Source of the DNA: CAWEBF01 sp963807235
Lineage (GTDB): Bacteria > Acidobacteriota > Vicinamibacteria > Vicinamibacterales > UBA2999
Assembly: GCA_963807235.1 (NCBI GenBank)
Contig: CAWEBF010000006.1
Span: 124,001-188,000, forward strand
Reading direction: 5' to 3'
DNA: 64,000 nt
Each line of letters starts with the position of its first letter. Within the stretch, counting starts at the first letter, position 1. Below the pieces are notes generated by a model. That model had not been told where the DNA came from. It made no database searches and saw only the letters and a program-made list of their open reading frames with translations. The position numbers and the translations under genes were made by a program. This document shows, one piece after another, positions 1 through 8,869 of this stretch.

Positions 1-310
1 GCGCCTCAGACAGCGTGCCGGCGATCACTTCCGCCATGGGACACTGTTCGTGCGGCATGTAGGTGCCGTCCGGACGGAACAGCTTGAAGGAACCGCAGAA
101 GCGCTTGTCCGTATCTCCCGGGACCGGTTCGCAGCCCCACAATTCGACAGCGCGGCGATTGAATTCCTGAATCACGCCACCGGCATCGCAGGAATAGACC
201 GCCACGGGGCCGAGATCGAACAACGTGCGATAGCGTTCTTCGTCCCAGCGCCCACCTCCATTCCGCGTGGGGGCTGTGGCGTCGCCACTGATTCGGGGCA
301 ATTCAGACAT
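1..310 (-). CDS. PAS-domain sensor protein, N-terminal part (cut by window edge)
   Basis: This reading frame starts at an ATG (308-310, complement) and stays open to the left edge, so only about 103 residues are seen. After a short Gly-rich leader comes a PAS-like stretch: the segment ERYRTLFDLGPVAVYSCDAG is typical of PAS sensors, followed by GVIQEFNRRAVELWG and a downstream FRPDGTYMPHEQCP. PAS domains of this kind usually sit at the front of soluble histidine kinases or diguanylate cyclases; the output domain lies outside the window, so the function is open. It is divergent from the Crp/Fnr-like gene on the other strand, with a gap of about 185 bp that must hold both promoters. Confidence 0.75.
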   Translation of the reverse strand, partial: MSELPRISGDATAPTRNGGGRWDEERYRTLFDLGPVAVYSCDAGGVIQEFNRRAVELWGCEPVPGDTDKRFCGSFKLFRPDGTYMPHEQCPMAEVIAGTLSEA

Positions 311-495
311 TGAGCGATTCCAGGGAAGGTCGTCAGCCTACCTCCCGGCGATGGCCCAGCACTGTCGGCAACCGAACACTTCGAGAGAATCCGTGCCATA
401 CTCGGCGTCCCTGCTTTTTTGAGCCTGCCGCCGCCCTAAGCGCGAGTTCGGTCAGCCCCAGACTCATTGACGTCTATTTGGGTCCTGGAGCTCAC

Positions 496-1236
496 ATGCC
501 GAAACGTGCGAAACCGATCCGTCCTCCGCCCTCCGATTCCCGCCCTCAGAACAAGCTGCTCGCGTGCCTCCCGCGGGTGGACTTCGAGCGGTTGCGCCCG
601 CATCTGAAAACGATTCCCCTCAAGGCCAAGCAGATCCTCCATCCCGTCAACGAACCAGTCCGGCACGGTGTACTTCCTGAATGGCGGCGTCGCGTCGATG
701 ACGACGGTCATGAAGAACGGCGCCATGGTGGAAATCGCGACGGTCGGTGACGAGGGCGTCGTCGGGATCAACGCCTATTTCGGTGGTCAGATGTTGAGCG
801 GCGAGACGATGGTGCAGGTGTCAGTGCCCGACGCGAGCGCGGAGGTCATGTCCGCTGAAACGTTCAAGCGCGAGACTGGCCGAACCGGTCCGTTTCAGGA
901 ATGCGTACACCGCTATTCACAGGGCCTGCTGATGCTGATGATGCAATCCACTGGTTGCATGGCCCTTCATCCGGTGCAGGAGCGCTGTTGCCGCTGGCTG
1001 TTGATGACCCACGATCGTGTGCGAACAGACGAGTTCCACCTCAGTCATGAGTTTCTGGCGTCATGCTGGGCTCGACGCGGCCCACGGTCACGATAGTAGC
1101 GGGGGCGCTTCAGAAGGCGGGGATCATCACGTACACGCACGGGCGTATCAGAATCCTGAACCGGAAGGGCCTGGAAAAAGCGTCGTGTGAGTGTTATTCC
1201 ACCGTCAAAAGGCACTTCGACCGACTCGGTTTGTGA
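496..1236 (+). pseudogene. Crp/Fnr-family transcription regulator with two frameshifts
   Basis: Three consecutive frames together spell one Crp/Fnr regulator. The first (from ATG 496) gives the start of the cyclic-nucleotide-type sensor fold. The second, entered near 664, begins at VYFLNGGVASMTTVMKNGA and contains GDEGVVGINAYFGG. The third, entered near 1062, gives the HTH: MLGSTRPTVTIVAGALQKAG, ending at TGA 1236. One extra base near 664 and one missing base near 1062 would explain both shifts. Members of the family bind DNA as dimers through the C-terminal winged HTH, and this acidobacterial type is often stress-related. As written the product is truncated; whether this is decay or sequence error cannot be told here. 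Its stop abuts the convergent stop of the next gene. Confidence 0.8.
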
Positions 1237-1698
1237 CTACGGACAAGACCCTGCCACCGACGTGATCTTGCTGACCGTATAGCGCTGCGGTGCGGCTTCT
1301 TCGGGTTTCGCCGTCGAGGTCGTGGACGATGAAGATGAAGAGGGTCCCGGCACTACCTCTACAGGGCGCAGCGTCACCTCGACCTTCTTCCCCACATGAG
1401 TCTGCAGTTCCGCTCGAGCGATGCCCTGCTCCGTGAGTCCGGACACCGGTAGCAGTTCATACACATTCTTGGCGTCGGGGCTGGCCGCCGATTGCGCCGG
1501 AGGTGCCTGCCCCACCGGAACCGCGCCTGTCAGCTTGAATGGAGCCGTCTCGGCTGGGCCGCCGCTCGTGAGGCACCCGGTGAGCAGAAAGATCTTGTGT
1601 GCAGGCTCCTTTTGCGGGGCTTGTGCCTGCTGCGCGGCCAATGGCGCGGCGATCGCGCCGCCAAATACAAGAGCGAGTCCGGCAACGATGGGCTTCAT
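1237..1698 (-). CDS. Exported small protein of the TGC...SC type, unknown function
   Basis: The product is 153 residues with a clear signal peptide (MKPIVAGLALVFGGAIAAPL, cleavage near AQQ). The mature part has LTGCL near the front, a Pro/Ala-rich linker, a YELLPV strand, AELQTHVGKKVEVTLRPVEV, a Ser-rich stretch of about ten residues and the ending YTVSKITSVAGSCP. The VGKKVEV segment reads like a small beta-barrel (OB-like) fold, but I do not recognise a named family. The same layout recurs in the gene at 24727-25326. The start is preceded by a GGAG-type ribosome site. Its stop codon touches that of the convergent Crp/Fnr gene with no space for a terminator. Confidence 0.65.
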   Translation of the reverse strand: MKPIVAGLALVFGGAIAAPLAAQQAQAPQKEPAHKIFLLTGCLTSGGPAETAPFKLTGAVPVGQAPPAQSAASPDAKNVYELLPVSGLTEQGIARAELQTHVGKKVEVTLRPVEVVPGPSSSSSSTTSTAKPEEAAPQRYTVSKITSVAGSCP

Positions 1699-1758
1699 AA
1701 AACTCTCCTCTGCGGCTTTGAGGATTCACGACGCGTGCCGCCAGAGGTTGGTAGAAGC

Positions 1759-2442
1759 TCATCTATCGAGAATCGCGCGAATCTCTTGAAGAACCCTGCT
1801 CCCGGCTTCAGCAGCGTCGTGCGACGAGAACGATGGCGGAAGCACGACGAGTCCCCGTTGTCGCACCAGGCGGTGAAACTCATCGACGGCCCGCGTTCCG
1901 CGCATCGCCTGCAGCTCCTCGCCAATCACGACGACTGACGGCCGCATCGCCTTCAGCAGGATCAGGCCGTCGAAGAGATTCTGCGTCGTGACGACGCGAT
2001 GGCCGGCCCCCTTCAACAGCCCGCCCAGATACGCAAGCACGTCGTATGACGTGTCGGCGCACAAAATCAGCGGGCCAGAGGCGCCGTCCTCACCCGCGTC
2101 GTCGTGCGCCAACGCGATCGCGTCGGTCTCAGTGATATAGGGACGGAGCGGGCCGTCCAGCTTGGTAATCCGCAAGACATCGCTGACCTTCGGTGAGAGC
2201 GCGCAGAGATTCAGCTGCCCCGATGCATTCTGTACGCGGGTGAGACACCGCACGAGCAGACCAAGGGCGCCGCTGTCGATGTAGTCGACGGCGCCCAGGT
2301 GCAGCAGGATTCTCGCGTTCAGTGGTAGCAGAGCGTCGATCAGCGCCAGCAGTGCCTGGGACTCTTCGCCCGCCATGAGCTGCCCGCGGCAGGTGACGAC
2401 CATCACGTCGCCAACCTGTCGATGCTGAAGTGAGAGCTGCAC
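1759..2442 (-). CDS. STAS-domain protein (anti-sigma factor antagonist) with receiver-like C-terminus
   Basis: Residues 1 to about 105 form a STAS domain: GDVMVVTCRGQLMAGEESQ, then ARILLHLGAVDYIDSGALGL, the usual site where a Ser is phosphorylated by an anti-sigma kinase, and a LSPKVSDVLRITKLDG tail. The second half (about 120-227) begins PLILCADTSYDVLAYLGGLL and has SVVVIGEEL where a response regulator would have its Asp, so it resembles a receiver domain lacking the phospho-acceptor. Such proteins act in partner-switching circuits controlling sigma factors. No anti-sigma kinase or sigma factor is adjacent. It is divergent from the patatin gene; both could share the 128-bp gap. Confidence 0.75.
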   Translation of the reverse strand: MQLSLQHRQVGDVMVVTCRGQLMAGEESQALLALIDALLPLNARILLHLGAVDYIDSGALGLLVRCLTRVQNASGQLNLCALSPKVSDVLRITKLDGPLRPYITETDAIALAHDDAGEDGASGPLILCADTSYDVLAYLGGLLKGAGHRVVTTQNLFDGLILLKAMRPSVVVIGEELQAMRGTRAVDEFHRLVRQRGLVVLPPSFSSHDAAEAGSRVLQEIRAILDR

Positions 2443-2570
2443 GGTGCCTGGTTACTCCTCGACGGCCGTCTCCCGCGATCGGCAGGAGTCTACTCCCCCG
2501 GGGCCTTGCGGACCAGCTGGGCCGGCGGGGCCCTATTTTCTCGATTGGCTTACGATCAAGCAGCACCTGC

Positions 2571-4781
2571 GTGACTGGACCCCGCTTCATCGCCGCTACG
2601 ATTGCCCTGATTACGCTGGCGATGTCGGTCGCTGCCAGCGCACAGTCGCGCCAGCCCCGTCCCCGTGTCGGCGTGGCGTTCGGCGGCGGCAGCGCGCGCG
2701 GACTCGCGCATGTGGGTGTCGTGCGTTGGTTCGAAGAGCACCATATTCCCATCGACGTGATCGCCGGCACCAGCATGGGGGGGCTCATCGGCGGCGGGTT
2801 CGCCGCTGGCATGTCCGCCGACGAACTCAGCCAGTTGCTCGATCGGACCGATTGGGACGAGATGTTCGGATTCTCCTCGTTCCAGTACAAGAACATACGC
2901 CGCAAGGAGGACGCTCGTGATTACCCGTCGCGAATCGAGTTTGGCCTCAAGCGCGGACTTGCACTTCCGCTGGCGCTGAACAGCGGGCAGCAAGTCGATT
3001 TCCTGCTGGCGCGAATCGCCGGCCCCTACATGAGCCTGGCGAGTTTCGACGATTTGCCCACGCCCTTCCGTGCGGTCGCCGTCGATCTCGTCACCGCGCA
3101 GCAGATCATTCTCGACAAGGGGGCGCTCGCCAGCGCGATGCGCGCGACCATGTCGTTGCCCGGCATCTTTCCACCGGTCGAGCGTGACGGGATGGTGCTG
3201 GTGGACGGTGGCGCGATGAACAACGTGCCGGCCGACGTCGTGCGGGCCATGGGCGCCGACACCGTGATCGCCGTCAACGTCGGCTACATGGGCGATACAC
3301 GCACGGTGAGCCGATCGATGCTCGGCCTGATGAGCCAGACCGTCGACACCATGATGCAGGCCAACACTCGCCGGTCGCTGGCGAGCGCGGACATCGTCAT
3401 CAACCCGACCCTGACCGACTACGACAGCCTGGACTGGCGCCGCAGCGCCGAACTCGCGGTCGAAGGCTACCGCGCCGCCGAAGCGATGAAAGACAAGCTG
3501 CTGCCGCTCGCAGTGAGCGACAGCGAGTGGGCCTCGTACCAGCAGCAACGCCAGGCGCGGCGCAGGGCCGACTGGCCCGTTCCGCAGTTCGTCACGGTGT
3601 CGGGGGCCGCTCCGGCAGACGCCGCGCGCATCCAGCAGCTGCTTGCGGCGCGGGTGGCACAGCCGCTCGATGTGGCCGCGCTCGAAGTGGATCTCGAAAG
3701 GCTGACGGGCCTCGATCGCTACGAGACCGTGGGGTGGCACCTGGACGAATCCAGTGGACGCGTTGGTCTTTTCGTCGATGCTCGGCCGAAGGTTCACGCG
3801 CCGCCGTTCTTGATGCTTGGCATGAACCTGCAGAACACGACCACCGAGACCTTCAGCTTTCAACTGGCCGCGCGCTATCTGACTTTCGACCGGCTCGGTG
3901 GCGGCTCCGAGCTGCGGATCGACGGAATAATCGGCGCGCAGCCAGGCGTTGCGGCCGAGGCCTACTGGCCTCTCCGGGGCAGCCCGCTGTTCGTCACCAC
4001 GGCCGCCTCGGCGCAGCGTAGCACGCTCAATTTCGTCGTGGACGACGTCGTCGCGGCGCGGTACGACGAGACACACGCGCGCGTTGGGTTCAACGCAGGC
4101 ATCAACCTGACGGCTGTAAGCGACCTGCGGGTCGGCATGTCCTTCGGTCATCTCGATACAGCGATCCAGTCGGGCAACCCACAGCTGCCTGAGTTGAGCG
4201 GCCCGGAGACACGCGCGCGGCTGCAGTTTCGTACCGACGGACAGGACAGCCCTGTCATTCCGTCTCACGGGCTGCGCGCCGTCGCCGCGATCGATCACAT
4301 CCTGAGCGCACCCGATCTTCCTCCGACGTCGCAAACGACGCGCTCGAACGCTGGCGTCACACAGGCCGAGGCTCGCGCGTCGAGCTTTTGGTCGCTGGGG
4401 CAAGGCGGCCGCACATTTCTCGTCGGCGGCGCCGGCACGAGCTGGGGGCGTCCGCTGCCGACAGAGCAGTTCGAGCTCGGATCGCCGCTGCGCCTCGGAG
4501 CGCTCGATGTCGGCGAGCTTCGCGGCGACCATTACGGCGTCCTCACGGCCGGATACATGCACGGCATCATGCGACTACCGGACTTCCTCGGCGGGACGGT
4601 GTGGTTCGGCGGATGGCTGGAGAACGGATCGGCGTTCAACGACATCGACACTGCGAAGTGGCAGACCAATGTCAGTACCGGTGTGCTGGCCGACACACTC
4701 GTCGGTCCCACGCTGCTCGCCGCGAGCATCGACGTGCGAGGCGGCTGGCGCTACTACATCGGCGTGGGCCGGCTGTTCTAA
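2571..4781 (+). CDS. Patatin-like phospholipase fused to an outer-membrane barrel (type Vd autotransporter-like)
   Basis: The start is taken at GTG 2571, since it opens a signal peptide (TGPRFIAATIALITLAMSVA, cleaved near ASAQ); the frame is open further upstream but that part looks non-coding. The mature protein starts with a patatin domain: GGGSARG oxyanion loop near residue 38, GTSMGG with nucleophile Ser68, and DGGAMNN with catalytic Asp212. A POTRA-like segment follows (QFVTVSGAAPADAARIQQLL region), then a long C-terminal beta-barrel ending in the aromatic signature VGRLF. This order is that of PlpD-type patatin autotransporters, which display or secrete a lipase through the outer membrane. 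The product is 736 residues, the size expected. Substrates are unknown. Confidence 0.88.
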   Translation: MTGPRFIAATIALITLAMSVAASAQSRQPRPRVGVAFGGGSARGLAHVGVVRWFEEHHIPIDVIAGTSMGGLIGGGFAAGMSADELSQLLDRTDWDEMFGFSSFQYKNIRRKEDARDYPSRIEFGLKRGLALPLALNSGQQVDFLLARIAGPYMSLASFDDLPTPFRAVAVDLVTAQQIILDKGALASAMRATMSLPGIFPPVERDGMVLVDGGAMNNVPADVVRAMGADTVIAVNVGYMGDTRTVSRSMLGLMSQTVDTMMQANTRRSLASADIVINPTLTDYDSLDWRRSAELAVEGYRAAEAMKDKLLPLAVSDSEWASYQQQRQARRRADWPVPQFVTVSGAAPADAARIQQLLAARVAQPLDVAALEVDLERLTGLDRYETVGWHLDESSGRVGLFVDARPKVHAPPFLMLGMNLQNTTTETFSFQLAARYLTFDRLGGGSELRIDGIIGAQPGVAAEAYWPLRGSPLFVTTAASAQRSTLNFVVDDVVAARYDETHARVGFNAGINLTAVSDLRVGMSFGHLDTAIQSGNPQLPELSGPETRARLQFRTDGQDSPVIPSHGLRAVAAIDHILSAPDLPPTSQTTRSNAGVTQAEARASSFWSLGQGGRTFLVGGAGTSWGRPLPTEQFELGSPLRLGALDVGELRGDHYGVLTAGYMHGIMRLPDFLGGTVWFGGWLENGSAFNDIDTAKWQTNVSTGVLADTLVGPTLLAASIDVRGGWRYYIGVGRLF

Positions 4782-4805
4782 AGCCGCGGCGGCAAGACGA
4801 GGGAG

Positions 4806-5813
4806 TTACTGCGTCGAGAGACGCTGTGCTTCAGCGCAGTTGCCCGACATCTCGAAATAGCGCAGCACGGTCGCGGTATCGGTCTCGTAGGGGTGCTTCT
4901 CGCCCGCCGCGCGCGGCAGCTGGGCGATGCGGACGCGGTCGTAGGCGCGGTCGAACTCGGTGTGGTTCGTCATCAGGACGGTGGCGCCAGCCGCCTCGGC
5001 CACCTCGGCCATCTTGCGCTGCGTGTCGCGGTAGCGGGCGAAGTTCGCCGCCAGCCGCGGGAAGTTGAACGCCGTGCCGCCGGCGTAGGCCACGGTCAGC
5101 GTACGGCTGCCGTCCTTGACCGGGAAGAAATAGGACAGCGTGCCCGGCGTGTGTCCAGGCGTGGCGATGATGTCCATCGTGGTGTCGCCGAGCTTCAGCT
5201 TCAAGCCGCCGGGCCCGACGGCGATATCGCGCTTCGGCACGCCGCCCGGCGCCGTTGCGGCGCGCTGGAGCGTCGAGTCCCAGTCCGCCTCGCCCATCAC
5301 GACCTTGGCGCCGTAGCGGCTCTGCAGGAGCGCCGCGCCCTGGTCGTGATCGCCGTGGGCGTGGCTGACCACCACGTATTTGACGTTGCGCGGGTCGAGG
5401 CCCAGCGCGGTCAGCCCCTCGACCATCTCCGGCTCGATCGCGTAGTCGAACAGCGTGTCGATGACGATGATGCCGTCGCTTGTCGTCAGCGCCCACGCCG
5501 AGTGGATCCTGGTGCCGATGAAGTAGAGGTTGTCGAACACCTTGTAGGGCCGGGCGTACCACGTGGAGCGGTCGGGCACGACACGGGCGGGCGGCGCCGC
5601 GCCGCGAGCGGCACCCCGGCCGGCGGCGGGGGCGGCCGCATTTTCCGGGGCCACGCAGATGCGGACGAACGTGCCGGTGTAGTCCGTCCCAGCGGCGCGC
5701 TTGGCGGCCGCTACCAGGCTCTCCGGTGTGGCGGGCGCAGGCGCCTGGGCTCGAGCCGTGAACGTGATGGTGGCGGCGGCCATCGCCGCGACGAAAAGCA
5801 CGTGAATCCTCAT
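4806..5813 (-). CDS. Exported MBL-fold metallo-hydrolase, B3-lactamase-like
   Basis: The protein has 335 residues and a signal peptide (MRIHVLFVAAMAAATITFTA, cleaved near ARAQA). The metal-binding motif is HAHGDHDQG, followed by ADWDS, TPGHTPGTLSYFF and NHTEFD, the spacing seen in subclass B3-like metallo-beta-lactamase-fold enzymes. Members hydrolyse beta-lactams, lactones or other esters, so lactamase activity cannot be assumed. The segment between signal and enzyme core is unusually Ala/Pro/Gly-rich (about residues 55-78). The first ~50 bp of the gene and its leader closely match those of the lipoprotein gene at 22708-23223. It convergently faces the patatin gene and is followed upstream by the cupin gene on the same strand. 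Confidence 0.85.
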   Translation of the reverse strand: MRIHVLFVAAMAAATITFTARAQAPAPATPESLVAAAKRAAGTDYTGTFVRICVAPENAAAPAAGRGAARGAAPPARVVPDRSTWYARPYKVFDNLYFIGTRIHSAWALTTSDGIIVIDTLFDYAIEPEMVEGLTALGLDPRNVKYVVVSHAHGDHDQGAALLQSRYGAKVVMGEADWDSTLQRAATAPGGVPKRDIAVGPGGLKLKLGDTTMDIIATPGHTPGTLSYFFPVKDGSRTLTVAYAGGTAFNFPRLAANFARYRDTQRKMAEVAEAAGATVLMTNHTEFDRAYDRVRIAQLPRAAGEKHPYETDTATVLRYFEMSGNCAEAQRLSTQ

Positions 5814-5843
5814 GGCGTCTCCTACTTTCCGACCGGTCCGATG

Positions 5844-6353
5844 CTACCGCTTCGAGCCGCGCGGGATTTCCAAGGTCACCATGTACAGCTCGGGGCTGAA
5901 CCCGGTGACCTGGTGCGGCACGCCCTCTGGAATCAGCAGGAAGTCGCCCTTGGACACCTTGTGCACGGTGCCGCCTTCGATGCGACGCTCGACGGTGTCA
6001 CCCTTCTTCGTTTCCACGATTCGGCCGCCGGTGGTGATTTCACCGCTGCCGTCGACGATCGCCCACAGTTCGCCTTCGGTGGCGTGCGCCGCGGCGCGCT
6101 GCGGCGGCCGGCGGCGGTCCACTGCCATGCGGTAGGCGACACCGCTCGGCGAGGACGCCTCCGGGCGCTCGACGACGGTGGTGTTGGCATAGGCGACGTT
6201 CTGCAGCTTCGCCCTGTGCGCGGCCACGTCCGCAGCCGACAGCAGAAACGCGGCGTTCGGGTTGTTGTTGATGCTTTGCGGCCCCGGCTCTTGAGTGGAG
6301 CCGTACGCCGCCAAGGCCAGGACGAAAGCCGTCGCGATCAGAACGATACGCAT
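5844..6353 (-). CDS. Exported cupin-domain protein
   Basis: This 169-residue product begins with a signal peptide (MRIVLIATAFVLALAAYGST) and carries a single cupin fold: HATEGELWAIVDGSGEITTG for the first motif and GDFLLIPEGVPHQV for the second. Cupins of this kind bind a divalent metal through His residues of the two motifs; here His in HATEGE and in PHQV are present. No reaction can be assigned. A strong AGGAGG lies 5 nt before the ATG. It sits between the MBL-fold gene and the cyclase gene on the same strand with short gaps (about 30 and 37 bp), so the three probably form one operon read from the cyclase side. Confidence 0.8.
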   Translation of the reverse strand: MRIVLIATAFVLALAAYGSTQEPGPQSINNNPNAAFLLSAADVAAHRAKLQNVAYANTTVVERPEASSPSGVAYRMAVDRRRPPQRAAAHATEGELWAIVDGSGEITTGGRIVETKKGDTVERRIEGGTVHKVSKGDFLLIPEGVPHQVTGFSPELYMVTLEIPRGSKR

Positions 6354-6389
6354 GATGACCTCCTGCCGCTGTCCACTGCTTCGGGCTTG

Positions 6390-7391
6390 TCAGAACACCG
6401 CGATGGGATTCACGGGCGAACCGGTCCCGTTGGGGATCGGAAGCGGTGCAATCGTCAGCATGAACTCCCACCGGTTGCGCGCGGCCGCCGCATCGCCCAA
6501 CGCGTCGAAGTCGGCCCGGTCGAGCAGATGGACGCCCAGGATCGTCAGCACGAAGTTGTGGAGCGAGCTTGGCGGGAGATCGCCGGGCGGATGAGGCGCA
6601 TAGTCGGGCGTTTCCCACCCGAGGATGGCGATGTCTCGCGCTTTCAGCCAGGGAATCACCGAGTTGTCCAGTCCGGCCATCGCCTCGTTCACAGGCCATC
6701 GGCCAAGCGCGCGGCGGCGGGCCCACCGGCCCCACCTGAGGAGCAGCGCGTCGCCGGCCATCGCTTTGACGCCGGACTTGCGTTCCCACGCCTCCAGGTC
6801 CTCGACGAAGATGCGCGTGCCGGGCTCGAGATACGGCACGCCCTTCAGCCTCGCGATGTCGTACAGCACGCCGCGCGTCACGATGCCGTTCTTCATGGTC
6901 AGGATCGAGTTCCTGGCCGCGCCCCGCTCCTTCGTGACGACCCCGTCCACGGGATACCCGTTCCACATCTTGCCGCCGAAGAACACGTGCGCGAACGAGT
7001 CGAGATGCGTCGTGCCGGCACCGTGAATGCACGGATAGCCGATGCGGTCCGTGGCCGCCGACTGGGTGGCCGTGACCATCGCCCACTCCATCGGACACGG
7101 CACGTCCTCGCTCTTCACCGTCTCGGCATCCGAGGCCAGAGACACGGTGACGCCATCCCTGACAAGCGCGGCCGCCTGCTTGCGCTTGGCCGCGGTGACG
7201 AGGTTCAGCGTCCCCATCTCGTCGTCTTTTCCCCAGCGCCCCCAGTTCGAGAGCTCCGTTTGCCAGCGCTCGAACTGGGCACGCGTCACAAGCGGTCGCG
7301 ATCCGGCCGCGGGCGACTGGGCGGTGGACAACGGCGGAACGGCCGAGAAGATCGTGGCACCGATAAGCACGGATAGGACAACGGCTCGCAT
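6390..7391 (-). CDS. Exported cyclase-family (KynB-like) metal-dependent hydrolase
   Basis: The chosen start (ATG 7391) opens a signal peptide MRAVVLSVLIGATIFSAVPP; 17 further codons upstream are open but look non-coding. The 333-residue protein has WGRWGKDDEMGTLNLVTAAK near the front and the metal motif HGAGTTHLDSFAHVFF, the HxGTHxDxxxH signature of the cyclase family (PF04199, which includes kynurenine formamidase and polyketide cyclases). Late residues PDYAPHPPGDL and HNFVLTILGVHLLD are also usual. The substrate is unknown. It heads the probable operon with the cupin and MBL genes and is divergent from the ankyrin gene. A second, broken member of the family lies at 55622-56639. Confidence 0.85.
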   Translation of the reverse strand: MRAVVLSVLIGATIFSAVPPLSTAQSPAAGSRPLVTRAQFERWQTELSNWGRWGKDDEMGTLNLVTAAKRKQAAALVRDGVTVSLASDAETVKSEDVPCPMEWAMVTATQSAATDRIGYPCIHGAGTTHLDSFAHVFFGGKMWNGYPVDGVVTKERGAARNSILTMKNGIVTRGVLYDIARLKGVPYLEPGTRIFVEDLEAWERKSGVKAMAGDALLLRWGRWARRRALGRWPVNEAMAGLDNSVIPWLKARDIAILGWETPDYAPHPPGDLPPSSLHNFVLTILGVHLLDRADFDALGDAAAARNRWEFMLTIAPLPIPNGTGSPVNPIAVF

Positions 7392-7459
7392 GCTCACTTC
7401 CAGTTCCCCGGGGCATAATACAACCCTCCCACGAGGGGCCACGAAGGAGGCCGAAAGGC

Positions 7460-8869
7460 ATGTGCTGGATGAGCCTGGGTCGCCATCTGCTGATCGGCGG
7501 GTACGTGCTCGCCCTGTCCACCGCCGCCGGAGCGCAAGACGGCTCCGCGCCGCTCCACCAGGCGGTCCGGGCGAACGATCTCCCGACCGTTGAATCGCTG
7601 ATCAAGGGCGGCGCCGATGTGAAGGCCGTGACCCCTTACGGCGTCACCCCGATGCACATCGCCGCGACGAACGGCAACGCGGCGATCCTGCGCCGGCTGC
7701 TGAGCGCGGGCGCCGACGTGAACACCGCGACGCCGGGCGGCGAGACGGCCCTCATGACGGCCGCGCGCACGGGCAACGTCGAGGCGGTTTCCCTGCTGCT
7801 CGAACGCGGTGCCAACGTCAACGCCAAGGACGCGGTCCGCTCGCAGACGGCGCTGATGTGGGCGGTGACCGAAAACCACCCCGACGTCGTCAAGCTGCTC
7901 GCCGCGCGCGGCGCCGACGTCAAGGCGCAGACGGCCATCACGCAGCCGCGCGGCGAGTACACGCCGGCGCGCGCCGGGGGCGCCTCGGGCAACGGCATCA
8001 TCCGCCAGCGCGCCTTGCCGACCAAGGACGGCGGGATGACGCCGCTCCTGTTCGCGGTGCGCGACGGGAACGTGGCCATGACGCGCCTGCTGCTGGAGCT
8101 GGGCGCGGATATCAACCAGGCTTCCGGCAATCACACCTCGCCGCTCCTCATCGCGCTGCTGAACGGCCAGGTGGCGCTGGCCACCGAGCTGCTCGAGCGC
8201 GGCGCGAACCCGAACCTCACGGACGACTACAAGCGCGGCGCGCTGTTCGCGGCCATCGAGCTGCGCAACTTCAACCACGAGAAGTACCCCTTCCTCTACG
8301 ACGACGGGCGCGATCCGCTGGAGCTGATCGCGGCGCTGCTCAAGAAGGGCGCCGATCCGAACCTGCGCACGGACACGACGCCGGTGCACGGGCTGATGCA
8401 GTTCGACGGCTCGTGGGTGAACTTCGACGGGCAAACGCCGTTCATCCGCGCCGCGCTGTCGGGCGACATCGCCGTGATGCGGCTGTTGCTGCAGCACGGC
8501 GCCGATCCCAACATCGCCACCACGCAGGGGTCCACTGCTTTGATGGCGGCATCGGGCATCAACTGGATTCCGGCGCAGACGTTCACCCGCTCGGAGGCCG
8601 ACTACGTGGAGGCCGTGAAGCTGTGCCTCGAGCGCGGCGCGCCGGTGAACGCCACCAACTCGCTGCAGCTGGCGGCGATTCACGGCGCGGCCAACCGCGG
8701 CTGGACGCCGATCATCCAGCTCCTGGCTGATGCCGGCGCCAGGCTCGACGTGAAGGACGCCGGCGGCCGCAGCCCGATAACCTTCGCGCAGGGGACCTTC
8801 CTGGCGATCCGCCCGCCGGTAGCCAAGCCCGAGGCCATCGAGCTCTTGAAGAAGCTGGGCGCGCAATGA
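7460..8869 (+). CDS. Exported ankyrin-repeat protein
   Basis: The 469-residue protein has an N-terminal signal (SLGRHLLIGGYVLALSTAAG, then AQDG) followed by about nine ankyrin repeats. Clear units are TPMHIAATNGNAAILRRLLS, GETALMTAARTGNVEAVSLL, QTALMWAVTENHPDVVKLLA and TPLLFAVRDGNVAMTRLLLE, each ending GADVN or a variant. Ankyrin stacks bind protein partners; no enzyme domain is present. Its stop overlaps the start of the DUF1592 gene (ATGA), so the two are translationally coupled. This exported ankyrin / DUF1592 / DUF1552 arrangement is a recurring cluster in Acidobacteriota, and the ankyrin protein may be a periplasmic scaffold for the haem protein, which is inference. Confidence 0.88.
   Translation: MCWMSLGRHLLIGGYVLALSTAAGAQDGSAPLHQAVRANDLPTVESLIKGGADVKAVTPYGVTPMHIAATNGNAAILRRLLSAGADVNTATPGGETALMTAARTGNVEAVSLLLERGANVNAKDAVRSQTALMWAVTENHPDVVKLLAARGADVKAQTAITQPRGEYTPARAGGASGNGIIRQRALPTKDGGMTPLLFAVRDGNVAMTRLLLELGADINQASGNHTSPLLIALLNGQVALATELLERGANPNLTDDYKRGALFAAIELRNFNHEKYPFLYDDGRDPLELIAALLKKGADPNLRTDTTPVHGLMQFDGSWVNFDGQTPFIRAALSGDIAVMRLLLQHGADPNIATTQGSTALMAASGINWIPAQTFTRSEADYVEAVKLCLERGAPVNATNSLQLAAIHGAANRGWTPIIQLLADAGARLDVKDAGGRSPITFAQGTFLAIRPPVAKPEAIELLKKLGAQ

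Noticed and set aside
2556..4562. 668-codon open frame antisense to the patatin gene
   Set aside because: Shadow frame of a high-GC gene; no motifs, and the patatin/barrel signatures on the + strand are decisive.
4893..7376. Very long open frame (827 codons) on the + strand antisense to the MBL, cupin and cyclase genes
   Set aside because: High-GC shadow: the translation is Arg/Gly/His-rich with no domain, while the minus strand carries three clear exported enzymes.
7394..8866. 490-codon open frame antisense to the ankyrin gene
   Set aside because: Its repeated pattern only mirrors the ankyrin repeats.
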